Positions 9,490-22,008 are shown, counted from the stretch's first letter. The stretch is DNA of 64,000 nt from Erwinia pyri (GCF_030758455.1 NZ_CP132353.1:3472001-3536000), one strand, 5' to 3'. Translations and numbers: made by a program. The notes: generated by a model from the letters alone, not told the origin.

Positions 9490-9547
9490 ATAAGCATCCT
9501 TAAATTCAGAGAAAACAGAACAGTGTAAAGGGCCGGGAAGGTCTCGT

Positions 9548-10225
9548 TTACACAAGCAGTTCCGCTGCCAGTTTGGCTATCAGCACATTGGACAGCAGCA
9601 CGGGGATTCCCAACAATTTCTGTAAAAAATCACGGTGCCGCTGATGGTAGCCCAGGCAGTCCAGTACCACGACATCTGCGCCCTGCTCCTGCAGCAGCAG
9701 CGCCGCATCTATCAGGTCGTCATCGCTGTGGTGCCACGGGCTGGCCACGGCAAAATGGGGCTGCTGCGCCAGGCTTTTCCATTTACGTGCCTGCTCAGCA
9801 ATATACTCCTCCCTGGCCACCACAATCCCTACCTGGTGCCCATCGGTTATCGCATCGACCAGCGGCGGCAGAATACGGTAAGGTTCAAGCAGAATAGCGC
9901 TGTCGGTAAAGAGGTTGCTGTACTGTCCGCTGCACAGCATCAGAATAGTCTCGAAGCCCTGCCGTTCAAGCTCGCGGATCTGATTTTGCAGTGCCACTTC
10001 AACTTTTTCAGCCGAAAGCACCACATGCGTCCCATCGTTAAGACGCGTCATCACCACTTTTTCATTCTCTGTCGCCGCATAGTGCCGGGCGATCCCCTCT
10101 GCCGTCAGGCCATCGAGCAGGCCGACGTGCGTAATCTGTTCTTCGGGCAGGTGTTCAAGTAAAAGGGGGTGGAGATCGCTGCGTGCTGCATGGCCCAAAG
10201 TGAGCGCTGCAAGTGAGTGTTTCAT
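9548..10225 (-). CDS. aroM: AroM family protein
   Basis: A 225-residue AroM homologue ([18 protein letters not shown] at the N-terminus, GVVVARE-like and [20 protein letters not shown] further on). The fold is Asp/Glu-racemase-like, but the enzymatic role is unknown even in E. coli. There it lies in the aroL-yaiA-aroM transcription unit under TyrR control. Here 183 bases separate it from yaiA, so it may have its own promoter as well. Confidence 0.93.
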   Translation of the reverse strand: MKHSLAALTLGHAARSDLHPLLLEHLPEEQITHVGLLDGLTAEGIARHYAATENEKVVMTRLNDGTHVVLSAEKVEVALQNQIRELERQGFETILMLCSGQYSNLFTDSAILLEPYRILPPLVDAITDGHQVGIVVAREEYIAEQARKWKSLAQQPHFAVASPWHHSDDDLIDAALLLQEQGADVVVLDCLGYHQRHRDFLQKLLGIPVLLSNVLIAKLAAELLV

Positions 10226-10408
10226 CGTTTTACTTTCCGCGTAAGTCGCTTTTTCAGCGGGTGCAACCGTTGGATCCTTAAAGGGAGAGCTAAAGCTTTA
10301 CTCTGCGGGAATCAACGTTTAAGGCAGTGAAAAAAAATATGATGATGCAGCTATCGGGTCAAGCACTAATCTCAGGCATTCTTGCCTGGCTTCCCTGCCA
10401 GACCGGGA

Positions 10409-10600
10409 TCACTCTTTTTCCTGATCCTCATACCGGGCTTTAGCATCCTGCGCTTCCTGCTCCGTTTCATGCTCGCTGATAAGGGTATCCGTTCTCGGGT
10501 GATCGGCACGCAGTTCATACCGGGTCACGGTTTCTTCAGTGGTGCCTTTTTTTACCGGAACAATTCGAGCTTCGCGTGGATAGGGCGGTCTACCTGCCAT
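10409..10600 (-). CDS. yaiA: YaiA family small protein
   Basis: A 63-residue protein from ATG 10600 ([19 protein letters not shown]), preceded by a clear AAGGAG; the longer in-frame start at 10654 has no support. It is strongly charged, with a C-terminal acidic helix ([17 protein letters not shown]). It matches YaiA of E. coli, a short protein of unknown function that sits between aroL and aroM, as here. Confidence 0.93.
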   Translation of the reverse strand: MAGRPPYPREARIVPVKKGTTEETVTRYELRADHPRTDTLISEHETEQEAQDAKARYEDQEKE

Positions 10601-10735
10601 AAATCTCTCCTTAGTCAGAATGAAACAATCTGCCCAGCGGAAACGCCCGGACAAGCTGATGTAACACTAAGTATAGACAAAGACAGGAAAATCCTGAGAT
10701 AAACCTCGCGGAGTTTGGTGCGCTTGCCAGAAACG

Positions 10736-11260
10736 TTAGCTGGCACGCGCCAGAGAGAGCATGGTGATAATATCTTCCACCACCCCTTCAGGAGGCTGCA
10801 TGGCGTTGATCACATAATGTGCCGCTTGCTGGTAAAGCGCATCACGCGCAGCCAGCACGTCAACCATTTCATCAGCGATGGGTCTGCCTGTCAGCGTCGG
10901 ACGCTGTGCCTGCTCAGGATAAGCCTCCAGCCGCGCGGCCAGAACGCTCGCTTCCGCATGCAGATAGATCACCTGCCCGTGCTCACGCATAAATTTTCTG
11001 TTTTCCGCCGCCAGCACCATGCCTCCGCCGGTGGCGATCACCGTGCCGGGCGCCGTTACGGCTTTTAATGAAAGCGTTTCACGCTGGCGGAACCCTTCCC
11101 AGCCTTCAGTGGAGACAATTTCAGCCACGGTACGCTGCGTGATCTCCTGAAGGTAACGATCGGTATCACTGAAGGCGTAACCCAGCGCATCAGCCAGTGC
11201 CTGGCCAACGGTGGTTTTTCCGCAGCCGCGTGCGCCAATCAGATAAAGGGGTAACGACAT
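10736..11260 (-). CDS. aroL: Shikimate kinase II
   Basis: A 174-residue kinase from ATG 11260 ([19 protein letters not shown]), aligning with the E. coli AroL start; eight upstream codons are excluded. It phosphorylates shikimate in the chorismate pathway. Visible elements are the P-loop GARGCGKTT, the DTDRYLQ shikimate site, ATGGGMVL and the RPTLTGRPI lid. A TyrR-type box lies upstream at 11437-11454, as expected for an aroL operon. Downstream yaiA and aroM complete the unit. Confidence 0.96.
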   Translation of the reverse strand: MSLPLYLIGARGCGKTTVGQALADALGYAFSDTDRYLQEITQRTVAEIVSTEGWEGFRQRETLSLKAVTAPGTVIATGGGMVLAAENRKFMREHGQVIYLHAEASVLAARLEAYPEQAQRPTLTGRPIADEMVDVLAARDALYQQAAHYVINAMQPPEGVVEDIITMLSLARAS

Positions 11261-11436
11261 AACCTGCAGGTCCTCAGCCTTCACGTCGCGGGGGCTCCAC
11301 GGCGGCTGGCAGATAGTGATTAACTTTGCGTCGCATCATACCGATAATTTAATCCCGCCACCAGTAGTCCATTTTTGTTTACACCTCCACCCGGCTGAGG
11401 TTGTATAAAAAGATTATTTATCAAAAAGTTAAATAC

Positions 11437-11454
11437 CGTAAAATTTACTTTACA
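11437..11454. promoter_or_regulatory. TyrR box upstream of aroL
   Basis: CGTAAA-ATTTAC-TTTACA matches the TyrR consensus TGTAAA-N6-TTTACA with one mismatch. It lies 177 bases upstream of aroL in the 303-base gap between aroL and the divergent DUF2076 gene. A TTTACA half-site at 11378-11383 may belong to a weaker second box. E. coli aroL is repressed through several TyrR boxes. The rest of the gap (11261-11563) is AT-rich with no clear gene. Confidence 0.7.
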
Positions 11455-11563
11455 TAGATAGCGAAGGCGGACGCAGCTTGCAACATTTCCTTACCCGAAG
11501 CGCGTTTACTTTCCGGCGGCTGGCCCCAATATAGTAGTTATCATCCGTATCGGAGTAAGCCTC

Positions 11564-12259
11564 ATGCAGAACCAGGAACAACAACTCATTGAAAGTCTGT
11601 TCAGCCGTTTAAAACAGGCGGAAACGCAATCCGGCCCTCGTGATGCAGCGGCAGAGAAACTGATTCAGCAGCAGCTGCAGGCGCAGCCGGGAGCGCCCTA
11701 TTATATGGCGCAATCGATTCTGATTCAGGAAGCCGCCCTGAAGCAGCTCAACAACCGGGTGAGCGAGCTGGAAGCCAGGCTGGCACAGTCGCAGCAGCCC
11801 CAGCAGAGCAGCGGCAGTTTCCTCTCTAACCTGTTTGGCGGCGGTAATCAGCGTCAGCAACAGCCTGCCCAGCCGCAGCAGCCGGCGTGGAACAGCGCTC
11901 CGCCGCAACAGCAGCCAGCTTATGCTCCCCCGCAGCAGGCCGCCGCGCCTTCAGCTACGCGTGGTTTCCTGGGGGGCGCCCTGCAAACCGCAGTCGGCGT
12001 TGCCGGTGGTGTAGTGATGGCAGATATGCTGACCAGCATGTTCCACCACTCTCAGCCGGAAGAGATCGTTAATATCATCAATGAACCGGCGATGCCGCAG
12101 GAGAGCTTTGATAATAATCTCGATACCTTCAACGGGAATGATGGCCAGTTTGCCAGTCAGGATGCGGGTTTCCAGCAGGATAACGGCAACGACTTTGGCG
12201 GCTTTGGCACGGATGGTTTCGACAACGATGATTTCGGCGACGACGACAGTTTTCTGTAA
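11564..12259 (+). CDS. DUF2076 family protein
   Basis: A 231-residue protein. Residues 1-75 form a charged helical domain (MQNQEQQLIESLFSRLKQAE) typical of DUF2076. They are followed by a Q/P-rich linker, a short glycine/alanine-rich hydrophobic stretch (FLGGALQTAVGVAGGVVMADML) and a low-complexity tail rich in D, N, F and G ending DDDSFL. The family is common in proteobacteria and has no established function; a periplasmic or membrane-associated role is often assumed. ATG 11564 has CGGAGTAAG upstream. It is monocistronic. Confidence 0.87.
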   Translation: MQNQEQQLIESLFSRLKQAETQSGPRDAAAEKLIQQQLQAQPGAPYYMAQSILIQEAALKQLNNRVSELEARLAQSQQPQQSSGSFLSNLFGGGNQRQQQPAQPQQPAWNSAPPQQQPAYAPPQQAAAPSATRGFLGGALQTAVGVAGGVVMADMLTSMFHHSQPEEIVNIINEPAMPQESFDNNLDTFNGNDGQFASQDAGFQQDNGNDFGGFGTDGFDNDDFGDDDSFL

Positions 12260-12294
12260 GTCGCCTGGCGGGTGGGGCTCCCCACCCGTTTGCT

Positions 12295-12747
12295 CTACTT
12301 CTTCTTCTGGTTCTGCAACCATTTATCCAGTTCGTTAGCAAACTGCTGCCGGTCACGCTGATTCAGCGTGGCGGGCCCCCCGGTTTGTACGCCGCTTGCG
12401 CGCAGGGTATCCATAAAGTCACGCATCGTCAGCCTTTCGCGGATGGTGGCTTCACTGTAGCGCTCGCCGCGAGGATTCAGCGCAATGGCACCCTTCTCCA
12501 TCACTTCAGCCGCCAGCGGAATGTCCGCCGTGATCACCAGATCGCCCGCTTCGGCACGCCGGACAATTTCATTGTCCGCCACATCAAAGCCAGCGGGGAC
12601 CTGCAGAGTAGTGATAAATCGCGAAGGCGGCACGCTAAGCGGCTGATTGGCTACCAGCGTGACGCTCATCTGCGCACGGTCGGCAGCGCGGTAGAGTACT
12701 TCTTTGATTACTTTCGGGCACGCATCGGCATCCACCCAGATTGGCAT
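12295..12747 (-). CDS. yaiI: YaiI/YqxD family (DUF188) protein
   Basis: A 150-residue protein from the second ATG at 12747 ([19 protein letters not shown]). This matches the E. coli YaiI start and is 8 bases from AAGGA. DUF188 proteins have a PIN-like/NYN nuclease-type fold with conserved DADACP and [22 protein letters not shown] acidic residues; activity is unproven. It is the third gene after the unknown membrane protein and DUF421 genes, with an 11-base gap, so likely cotranscribed. Its place between aroL and proC is as in E. coli. Confidence 0.94.
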   Translation of the reverse strand: MPIWVDADACPKVIKEVLYRAADRAQMSVTLVANQPLSVPPSRFITTLQVPAGFDVADNEIVRRAEAGDLVITADIPLAAEVMEKGAIALNPRGERYSEATIRERLTMRDFMDTLRASGVQTGGPATLNQRDRQQFANELDKWLQNQKKK

Positions 12748-12758
12748 CGCCATTTTCC

Positions 12759-13208
12759 TTATTCATTGGCTACGGGAATGATGGAGATCTTGCCGTTCTT
12801 TTCAAGAATGGCAAATTTAATCTGATCCAATCGTTCCAGGCCACCCGCACTGCGGGCGGAATTCATGATGTCATCTTGTGAAATCCCCGCTTTTCTCGCT
12901 CTTTCCGGCAAAAAACGCCCGTTCTCTACCAGAATCAGCGGAACACCGTCAATCAGCATATCGAGCCGGGGAAAACGGGACTTCAGCATGCCGAACAGGA
13001 TATCCACTACGATCAGCGTGATGATAGTCAGAGAAGCACCGGTAACCGAGAAGTCATTGCCCAGCAGCGCCTGTTGGGTCGCCTCGCTGATAATGAGCAG
13101 TAAAATCAGATCAAAGGAGGTCATCTCCAGCAGCGTTCGCCGCCCGGCAACCTTCAGCACTACCATCAGCACCAGATACATACTGACCGCGCGTAATACT
13201 GTCTCCAT
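12759..13208 (-). CDS. DUF421 (YetF-like) membrane protein
   Basis: A 149-residue membrane protein with two or three N-terminal helices ([50 protein letters not shown]) and a cytoplasmic C-terminal domain ([23 protein letters not shown]). This is the YetF/YcaP-type DUF421 family. Function is not established; some members are linked to spore or envelope physiology. It lies 9 bases after the upstream membrane protein gene and is translated just before yaiI. Confidence 0.9.
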   Translation of the reverse strand: METVLRAVSMYLVLMVVLKVAGRRTLLEMTSFDLILLLIISEATQQALLGNDFSVTGASLTIITLIVVDILFGMLKSRFPRLDMLIDGVPLILVENGRFLPERARKAGISQDDIMNSARSAGGLERLDQIKFAILEKNGKISIIPVANE

Positions 13209-13217
13209 GTTGGCTCC

Positions 13218-13736
13218 TTAAGGATAAATCCAGTGGGTAAAGTGCACGCTGGTGTCGTCGTCAAGCGTGACCGTAACGGGATAGCGCCCAAATTCCTGCG
13301 CCTGAGATCCAATCCAGACGGTAGCGCCATCCTTAAAGCTTGATGAGGAGTAGATCAGCACCAGGCTGTTACTTTTACTCACCGCCTGCTGCGGCTGCGG
13401 CTGCAGAGACTGGATCTGGAAGTTATCCATCTCTTCGCCGCTCAGCGTCAAGGTGAAGCGATCGTGATGAGGAGGTTTAACCCGGATGGCCATGGCGATA
13501 TCGCTGTCGCGCAGGCCAAAACGCTGATACTCCACGCGCAGCGCGCCGTCTGAAGAGGTGACCACGCCATCGCTCAGAAAGCCTTTAGAAAAGAGTCCGC
13601 AGGCACCGAGTATCACCAGTGCGAAGAGCAGGAAGCTGCCAATTTTCTGGATACGCCACTCCACGCGCTGCCAGTGCATATTTTCCTGGATCGGGTAGTC
13701 ACGACTGCGCTCTTCATCTTCTCTGTCAGGATTCAT
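13218..13736 (-). CDS. Single-pass membrane protein of unknown function
   Basis: A 172-residue protein with a charged N-terminal 30 residues, one membrane helix (IGSFLLFALVILGACGLFS) and a ~120-residue outside domain that looks all-beta (DGALRVEYQRFGLRDSDIAM, FTLTLSGEEMDNFQIQ). I recognise no catalytic motif. It is the first gene of a unit with DUF421 and yaiI, and by this pairing is probably the partner of the DUF421 protein. Confidence 0.8.
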   Translation of the reverse strand: MNPDREDEERSRDYPIQENMHWQRVEWRIQKIGSFLLFALVILGACGLFSKGFLSDGVVTSSDGALRVEYQRFGLRDSDIAMAIRVKPPHHDRFTLTLSGEEMDNFQIQSLQPQPQQAVSKSNSLVLIYSSSSFKDGATVWIGSQAQEFGRYPVTVTLDDDTSVHFTHWIYP

Positions 13737-13850
13737 ACGCCCTCACTCCTTACACCTTTAGTCGCTTAAGCTTAGCTGAAGGTGGATTACGGTGGGGAAT
13801 GACGTAAGCTAGAACCCAATGAAAAACTGACAGAAACAGGGAGCACTACC

Positions 13851-14660
13851 GTGGAAAAGAAAATCGGCTTCATTGGCTGCGGCAATATGTCCAAAGCCAT
13901 TATTGGCGGGCTGGTCTCAGCCGGAGAAGTTAAGCCTGAAAACATCTGGGTATTCGACCGTAAGCCCGAAACAAACCAGGCGATGCAGGAGAAGTACGGC
14001 ATCACGCCCGGCTCCAGCGCGGAAGAGGTAGCTAAGCAGGCGGATATTCTGTTTGGTGCGGTTAAACCTAATGTGATTCTGAACGTGCTGAAAGAGATTT
14101 CGGGCAGCCTGAATAAAGAGACGGTCGTGGTCTCCATTGCCGCTGGTGTCACCCTGGAGTCGCTGGCAGCGGTGCTGGGCCACGATCGCAAACTGGTGCG
14201 GGTGATGCCAAACACGCCAGCGCTGGTGAACCAGGGGATGACGTCGGTCACGCCAAACGTGCTGGTGACCAAAGAAGAAGCAGATGAGATCGTCGCTATC
14301 TTCAGCGGATTCGGCAAGGCAGAGCTGGTACCGGAATATATGATCCACGCGGTGGTTGGCGTGAGTGGTTCAGCTCCAGCCTACGTCTTTATGTTTATTG
14401 AGGCGATGGCTGATGCGGCGGTGCTGGGTGGCATGCCCCGGGCGCAGGCGTATCAGTTTGCGGCGCAGGCGGTGAAAGGGTCGGCTCAGATGGTGCTGGA
14501 GACCGGCAAGCATCCTGCAGAGCTCAAGGATATGGTCTGCTCTCCCGGCGGCACCACAATAGAAGCGGTGAAAGTACTGGAGGAGAAAGGATTCCGTGCG
14601 GCGGTAATAGAAGCGATGCAGCAATGCATGGCGAAATCGGAACGAATGAGTAAAAATTGA
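13851..14660 (+). CDS. proC: Pyrroline-5-carboxylate reductase
   Basis: A 269-residue enzyme starting at GTG 13851 (MEKKIGFIGCGNMSKAIIGG). It catalyses the last step of proline synthesis, NAD(P)H reduction of P5C. The Rossmann motif GFIGCGNM, VRVMPNTPALVNQGMTS and the C-terminal VCSPGGTTIEAV active region are all present. Length and sequence are close to E. coli ProC. GGGAG precedes the GTG by a good distance. proA, the preceding enzyme of the pathway, appears at the far end of this window. Confidence 0.98.
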   Translation: MEKKIGFIGCGNMSKAIIGGLVSAGEVKPENIWVFDRKPETNQAMQEKYGITPGSSAEEVAKQADILFGAVKPNVILNVLKEISGSLNKETVVVSIAAGVTLESLAAVLGHDRKLVRVMPNTPALVNQGMTSVTPNVLVTKEEADEIVAIFSGFGKAELVPEYMIHAVVGVSGSAPAYVFMFIEAMADAAVLGGMPRAQAYQFAAQAVKGSAQMVLETGKHPAELKDMVCSPGGTTIEAVKVLEEKGFRAAVIEAMQQCMAKSERMSKN

Positions 14661-14675
14661 CGCGCGCCACAAACC

Positions 14676-14698
14676 GGGGGCGATTTAACACCGCCCCC
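14676..14698. terminator. proC hairpin terminator
   Basis: A GGGGGCG / CGCCCCC stem with a 9-base loop lies between the convergent ends of proC and the Rieske/AIF oxidoreductase gene. The U-tract is poor on both strands. Confidence 0.5.
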
Positions 14699-14705
14699 AA
14701 CGCCC

Positions 14706-16235
14706 TCAGTAGAGTGCTTTTTCCACCAGCGCAGCTGCTTCCGCCAGGGTCATCGGCTTCTGCATTCTCAGCACCAGCTCTGCGGTAAAGGTGTACATTC
14801 CACAGGAGGTGACAGCAGCCAGCTGCCCTTTTTGCCCGTAAAGCGCCACAAACTTCTTCTCCTGCAGCGAGCCGAGGAGCTGATAGTCATCCCACTCCCC
14901 TGCGTGACCAACGTACTCATAGCGCGTACCAAACTGGGTTGTCCAGAAGAACGGCACCCGATCCCAGCGATCGTTCTCTCCCAGCATATTTTTCGCCGCA
15001 ACCCGCCCTTGCTGTTCCGCGACGCGATAATGTTCAATGCGCAGCGTGCCGGAGGCAGTCGGGAAAGTAGCAATATCGCCGGCGGCCCAGACCTCGTCAG
15101 CAACCGTCAGCGTCTCACTGGTGGTCAGACTGCCATCCTCATTAAGTGGGATATCATGAATAAAGGATGTGCCTGGCGCGACGCCGGTGGCCAGCAGTAC
15201 GATATCCGCCGGAACGATCTGCCCATCCTTGAGTTCAACGGCGCTGACATGCCCGTTGCTCTCTTTAAGCGAGGCGATCTCCCCTTCTGTAAACTTCACG
15301 CCGTTCTCTTCATGAAGCTCGCGGAAATAGCGCGCTATTTGCTCACCAAACTGCTTTTTAAAGGGAAGCGGGTCGCGAGCAATCACCTGAACCTCGATCT
15401 CCTGCGCCCGCAGTGCCGAGGCGAGCTCCATGGCGATAAAACTGTTGCCGATAATCACCAGCCGCCTGGTTTTATCCACCTCTTTCAGCAGCGTGTCGGC
15501 CTGCTCTATGCTGCGCAGCACGTGAACGCCAAACAGCGCTTTGCCCTCAAAATCGGGGCGCTGCGGGATTCCGCCAGTGGCGATTAGCAGTTTGTCGTAG
15601 CTTAACGTGGCGCCATCAGCAAAATGAAGCAGTCGCCTGGCGGTTTCCAGCCGTTCCACATCAGCCTGAATACGCTCAGCAAAGGGCGCAAAATCCTCCT
15701 GCAGCAGCGGCGGCACCTCGCTGATTTTCATCTTGCCTGAGGGAACAAACTTAGTCAGAACAGTGCGGTCATAAGGCGCTTCGCTTTCGCGATCCACCAG
15801 AATCAGCTTGCCCGTGAAGCCTTCACGGCGCAGCGTCCAGGCCGCTGCCGCACCCGCAGCGCCCGTTCCCAGGATCACATACACAGGCTGCTGCTGGTTG
15901 GCGGCGAATGAGACCAGCGGCGGCAGCGGTTCGGGATCCACCTGTACCATGCCATTCTCTACTCTGACGGGATAGCGCTTGAGATCGCTCAGCGCCAGCG
16001 GCTCACACATGCTGCCATCTTCCAGACTGAAATTCGCTTTGTGCCACGGGCAGACCAGCCTTCCCTCATAAATTGCGCCTTGTTCAAGGGGGGCGCCGGA
16101 GTGGGGACAGTTGCTCTGGAAAGCCTTCACGGTTTGCTGCTCACGAATCAGAATAATGCCCGTTTCGCCAATCGGCACTCTCACCGGCTTAAGCTCGGGT
16201 AAATCCTGTAATACGATGGCATTTTGATAGCTCAC
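14706..16235 (-). CDS. Rieske-domain FAD/NAD(P) oxidoreductase (AIFM3-like)
   Basis: A 509-residue flavoprotein with an N-terminal Rieske [2Fe-2S] domain (CPHSGAPLEQ and CPWHKANF ligands, residues ~40-80), an FAD domain (VILGTGAAGAAAAWTLRREGF), an NAD domain (VIIGNSFIAMELASAL) and a C-terminal reductase dimerisation domain. It starts at GTG 16235 because GGGAG lies 7 bases upstream and MSYQNAIVLQDLPELKPV fits the family; the frame is open a further 18 codons. It resembles AIFM3-type and rubredoxin/ferredoxin reductases, so an electron-transfer role is likely, but the partner is unknown. It stands alone. The 243-base gap before iraP shows no gene. Confidence 0.88.
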   Translation of the reverse strand: MSYQNAIVLQDLPELKPVRVPIGETGIILIREQQTVKAFQSNCPHSGAPLEQGAIYEGRLVCPWHKANFSLEDGSMCEPLALSDLKRYPVRVENGMVQVDPEPLPPLVSFAANQQQPVYVILGTGAAGAAAAWTLRREGFTGKLILVDRESEAPYDRTVLTKFVPSGKMKISEVPPLLQEDFAPFAERIQADVERLETARRLLHFADGATLSYDKLLIATGGIPQRPDFEGKALFGVHVLRSIEQADTLLKEVDKTRRLVIIGNSFIAMELASALRAQEIEVQVIARDPLPFKKQFGEQIARYFRELHEENGVKFTEGEIASLKESNGHVSAVELKDGQIVPADIVLLATGVAPGTSFIHDIPLNEDGSLTTSETLTVADEVWAAGDIATFPTASGTLRIEHYRVAEQQGRVAAKNMLGENDRWDRVPFFWTTQFGTRYEYVGHAGEWDDYQLLGSLQEKKFVALYGQKGQLAAVTSCGMYTFTAELVLRMQKPMTLAEAAALVEKALY

Positions 16236-16478
16236 GGCAGTTCTCCCTTCTTTATTCTTATTTAGCATCACGGCTAATAAGCCTGGCATTTACCGGGAGA
16301 GTGACCAGCAGCAAAAATAACCGAACCGGAAAACAGGAAATAACCCCATGTTTTATAGTAATTTTAAATCTTTAAGAAAATATTAACAGCAGCGTAAAGC
16401 TGATCAATAAACCAGCAGGAAAGGGGGGCTAACAGCAGATTGCCCCGCCACCGCTTACAGTGGACGGGGCGGAGAAAC

Positions 16479-16739
16479 TTACTGGCGGGGATGGAGCAAA
16501 AGGCGCTGGATATAATTTTCCAGCAAAGTTGTATCTTCGGGATTGACCGCAGGGGTATGTGCCGCAGTTTCCATTGCTGAGGTAATACTCTGGGTCATCT
16601 CCTGGAATTGCTGACTATCCAGCTTACGGACCAGCGCCGTAACGACGATTTCTAACGCTTCAACCTGCGCTACCAGCTCTTTGGACTCAGCTTCCTTTGC
16701 CGCCAGCTTAACAAGGAGTTCTGCAATAAGATTTTTCAT
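16479..16739 (-). CDS. iraP: Anti-adaptor IraP (RpoS stabiliser)
   Basis: An 86-residue protein almost collinear with E. coli IraP: MKNLIAELLVKLAAKEAESKELVAQVEALEI (in pieces) and the ending YIQRLLLHPRQ. IraP binds the adaptor RssB and so prevents ClpXP degradation of sigma-S. The coiled-coil N-terminal half and length are right. Its location downstream of proC matches the E. coli yaiB region. A second, more divergent IraP-like gene lies at 44462-44758. Confidence 0.95.
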   Translation of the reverse strand: MKNLIAELLVKLAAKEAESKELVAQVEALEIVVTALVRKLDSQQFQEMTQSITSAMETAAHTPAVNPEDTTLLENYIQRLLLHPRQ

Positions 16740-16930
16740 GCGGACGTCTCAGCAAGATAAAGCATGAAGTTATCACCGCGCTAAAAAAAAGAAAACTGAT
16801 AATCGTGATATATTTTCGTCACTTAAGCAGTTAACCGCTTTCATTTTTACGTTTTGTGAAACGCCGCGCGCTTTAGTGTCATCGAAACGTTTTGCTGGCG
16901 TTTTGTTTCACCCGTGACGCCTGTAAGCAG

Positions 16931-16957
16931 AATAAACCAGAGGCTGTTGACCTCCGG
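16931..16957 (-). terminator. Terminator of the glycine-rich lipoprotein gene
   Basis: On the minus strand a CCGGAGG / CCTCTGG stem (one G-U pair, 7-base loop) is followed by TTTATTCT, ten bases after the lipoprotein stop. Confidence 0.6.
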
Positions 16958-16966
16958 TTCAGGAAG

Positions 16967-17110
16967 TTAGTAACCCTGGCTGAAACCACCACGCGGGCCG
17001 CCGCCGTGACCGCCGCCGCCCCAACCGCCCCCTTGCGGAGGTGGGAAGATACAGCCGCTCAGCGCAGTGACCAGTGCAACAATACTTACAACTTTAATGA
17101 CTCGACTCAT
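16967..17110 (-). CDS. Tiny glycine-rich lipoprotein
   Basis: A 47-residue gene below usual length cut-offs. ATG 17110 has a good GAGGAA 7 bases upstream. The sequence starts MSRVIKVVSIVALVTALSGC with lipobox LSGC, then IFPPPQGGGWGGGGHGGGPR and a short GGFSQGY tail. The mature part would be only about 28 residues, almost all G/P/H. It has its own terminator downstream. Function is unknown. A longer antisense frame (16892-17233) is treated as a shadow. Confidence 0.8.
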   Translation of the reverse strand: MSRVIKVVSIVALVTALSGCIFPPPQGGGWGGGGHGGGPRGGFSQGY

Positions 17111-17348
17111 CGTTATTTCCTCATGGTAACGTTGGCGCTGATAGTAAGCGTGCTCTCACCCCCCTTCAAGGCAGAATCATCCTGTTCAGGGCCAATTTTA
17201 CCGCCGGAAACCACGCTTAACGTTTTCCTGTGAGAACCCTGCAGCAATGCTTAAGAAGCTCCGCATGCGCGCGTTTTAAGCGTGTCTGTTAAAGCGATCT
17301 GCTTCGCATGCTGCTGACGAATCTCTTTACATCAGCCTGAACTCAGCG

Positions 17349-20463
<3,115 letters not shown>

Positions 20464-20473
20464 ACAGCCGTGG

Positions 20474-20494
20474 CCTGACGGTTGATCCGTCAGG
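20474..20494. terminator. Shared hairpin of lacZ and mdtG
   Basis: CCTGACGG / CCGTCAGG with loop TTGAT sits just after the lacZ stop; the mdtG stop codon is inside its right arm. It can act on both convergent transcripts. No long U-run follows. Confidence 0.5.
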
Positions 20495-21698
20495 TCTGGC
20501 TGGCCACCACCCTTTTGCGATTACGCCAGCTTACAATGAGCTGCACGGTGTTAATAAACACCACTGCCGCCGTGGCGGCAAAAACCCAGCGAAAGCCACC
20601 TATCGCCGAGACGCCAGAACCGATCAGCGGCCCCACCACATTCCCCAGATACATAAACGACTGGTTATAGCCGAAAATACGCCCGGTTACCCGATCGCTG
20701 GAGTAACGCAGCAGCATCGTCTGTACCGCTGGCATCATGGCGCCCTCTGCAAAGCCGAGCAGGAAACGTAACGCACCAAGCTGGAAGGCGCTGCCTGCCC
20801 AGGACATCGCCATAAACAGCACAAAAGTCAGCATCAACGCCGCAAAAAGAATCCGTTCCGCCCCAATCCTGTCGCCCAGTTTTCCCAGCTTAGGCGCTGA
20901 AAAGAGCGCCGAAACGCCGGGAATGGCGGCTACCACCCCGCTGATAAAGGCGATATTTTGCACATCGGGTTCCAGCTGGCGGACAAACAGCGTCAGAATC
21001 GGACTGACAGAGCCGTTACAGAGCTGGATCACCAGCGTAGTCAGGAACAGGCTGATAATCAGGCCGGGATTGCCCAGTGACCGGAACACCATACTGCCGG
21101 TCATGTTGTCCTCTTTTTTAACCCGCGGCTGGCCGCCCTCTTTAATCAGGAACAGAGTAATCAGAAAACTGGTGAGCAGCAGCGCAGAGGTGATCAGGAA
21201 GACGGCGCGCAATCCTACCCAGTCCGCAAGGAAGCCTCCCATCATCGGCCCCATGATCACCCCGCAAATCTGCGCGGTAGTGACCATACTCATCGCCCAG
21301 CCGCTGCGCTCCCGCGGTACCTGAGTCGCTACCATCGCCATTGCATTAGGAATATAACCTGAGGTCAGCCCCATTAGTGCCCGCAGCAAAAACAGCTGCC
21401 AGACATCGGTAACAAAGGCCTGCAGGAAAATCACTATGCCCATGCCGAGCGAGGCGCGGAGCAGCATCAGCTTACGACCTTTGCGATCGGCAAGGCTGCC
21501 CCACATCGGCGCAACAATAGCAGAGACTAAAAAGGTAACGCTGAAGATAAGCCCCGACCAGAGCGTCAGGGTGCTGGGATCGGTTACCCCGAGTTGCTCA
21601 ACATAGAGGGGCAGAAAGGGAATAATTTGACTGATGGCCAGGCCGGTAAACAGGCAGCCGAACCAGACTGAGATGAGGTTAACCTTCCAGGATTCCAT
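20490..21698 (-). CDS. mdtG: Multidrug efflux MFS transporter MdtG
   Basis: About 402 residues with 12 membrane helices, matching E. coli MdtG (PFLPLYVEQLGVT, SGLIFSVTFLVSAIVAPMWG, GSLADRKGRKLML, ISGVVAAIPGVSALFSAPKLG). It is a proton-driven drug exporter of the DHA1 family. The start is uncertain: ATG 21698 is used, while a TTG at 21710 has AAGG close upstream. A TTGTACAA palindrome overlaps the TTG. The gene stands alone, convergent with lacZ. Confidence 0.92.
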   Translation of the reverse strand: MESWKVNLISVWFGCLFTGLAISQIIPFLPLYVEQLGVTDPSTLTLWSGLIFSVTFLVSAIVAPMWGSLADRKGRKLMLLRASLGMGIVIFLQAFVTDVWQLFLLRALMGLTSGYIPNAMAMVATQVPRERSGWAMSMVTTAQICGVIMGPMMGGFLADWVGLRAVFLITSALLLTSFLITLFLIKEGGQPRVKKEDNMTGSMVFRSLGNPGLIISLFLTTLVIQLCNGSVSPILTLFVRQLEPDVQNIAFISGVVAAIPGVSALFSAPKLGKLGDRIGAERILFAALMLTFVLFMAMSWAGSAFQLGALRFLLGFAEGAMMPAVQTMLLRYSSDRVTGRIFGYNQSFMYLGNVVGPLIGSGVSAIGGFRWVFAATAAVVFINTVQLIVSWRNRKRVVASQT

Positions 21699-21927
21699 CT
21701 TGTTGTACAAAAAGCCTTATGGCAAAAGTGCGAGAGCAAAGTGTAACAAGCAGGTTTTAGCAGCGAGTGGCAAATAACGCGGTAAGGGTAACTTTGAAGT
21801 TTTAACCTGGAATGATGCGCAGTGGCGCAGACGATCCCCTCAGTAACAGGCGAATTATGCCGGTAACGCCCTATTTCTTGCTACGACGTCAGGAAGGATG
21901 GTGCGGCAGAGCAGGCGCCTTAAACGC

Positions 21928-21954
21928 AAAAAACCCGCCACAGGGGCGGGTTTT
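21928..21954 (-). terminator. Intrinsic terminator of the cold-shock gene
   Basis: A strong hairpin ACCCGCC / GGCGGGT with a run of six T on the minus strand, 55 bases beyond the csp stop. The flanking A/T tracts make it look bidirectional. Confidence 0.85.
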
Positions 21955-22008
21955 CGTATTCTCACCGGTCAGCTCAGGCAACCTGGCCGCTGGCGAAAAG
22001 TTCTCTGA

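Noticed and set aside
16892..17233. A 113-residue plus-strand frame
   Set aside because: It is antisense to the small lipoprotein gene, which has a lipobox, ribosome site and terminator; the frame itself has none.
21703..21710. TTGTACAA palindrome at the mdtG start, like the dyad before ariR
   Set aside because: A single 8-mer is expected about once by chance in 64 kb and there is no second half-site.
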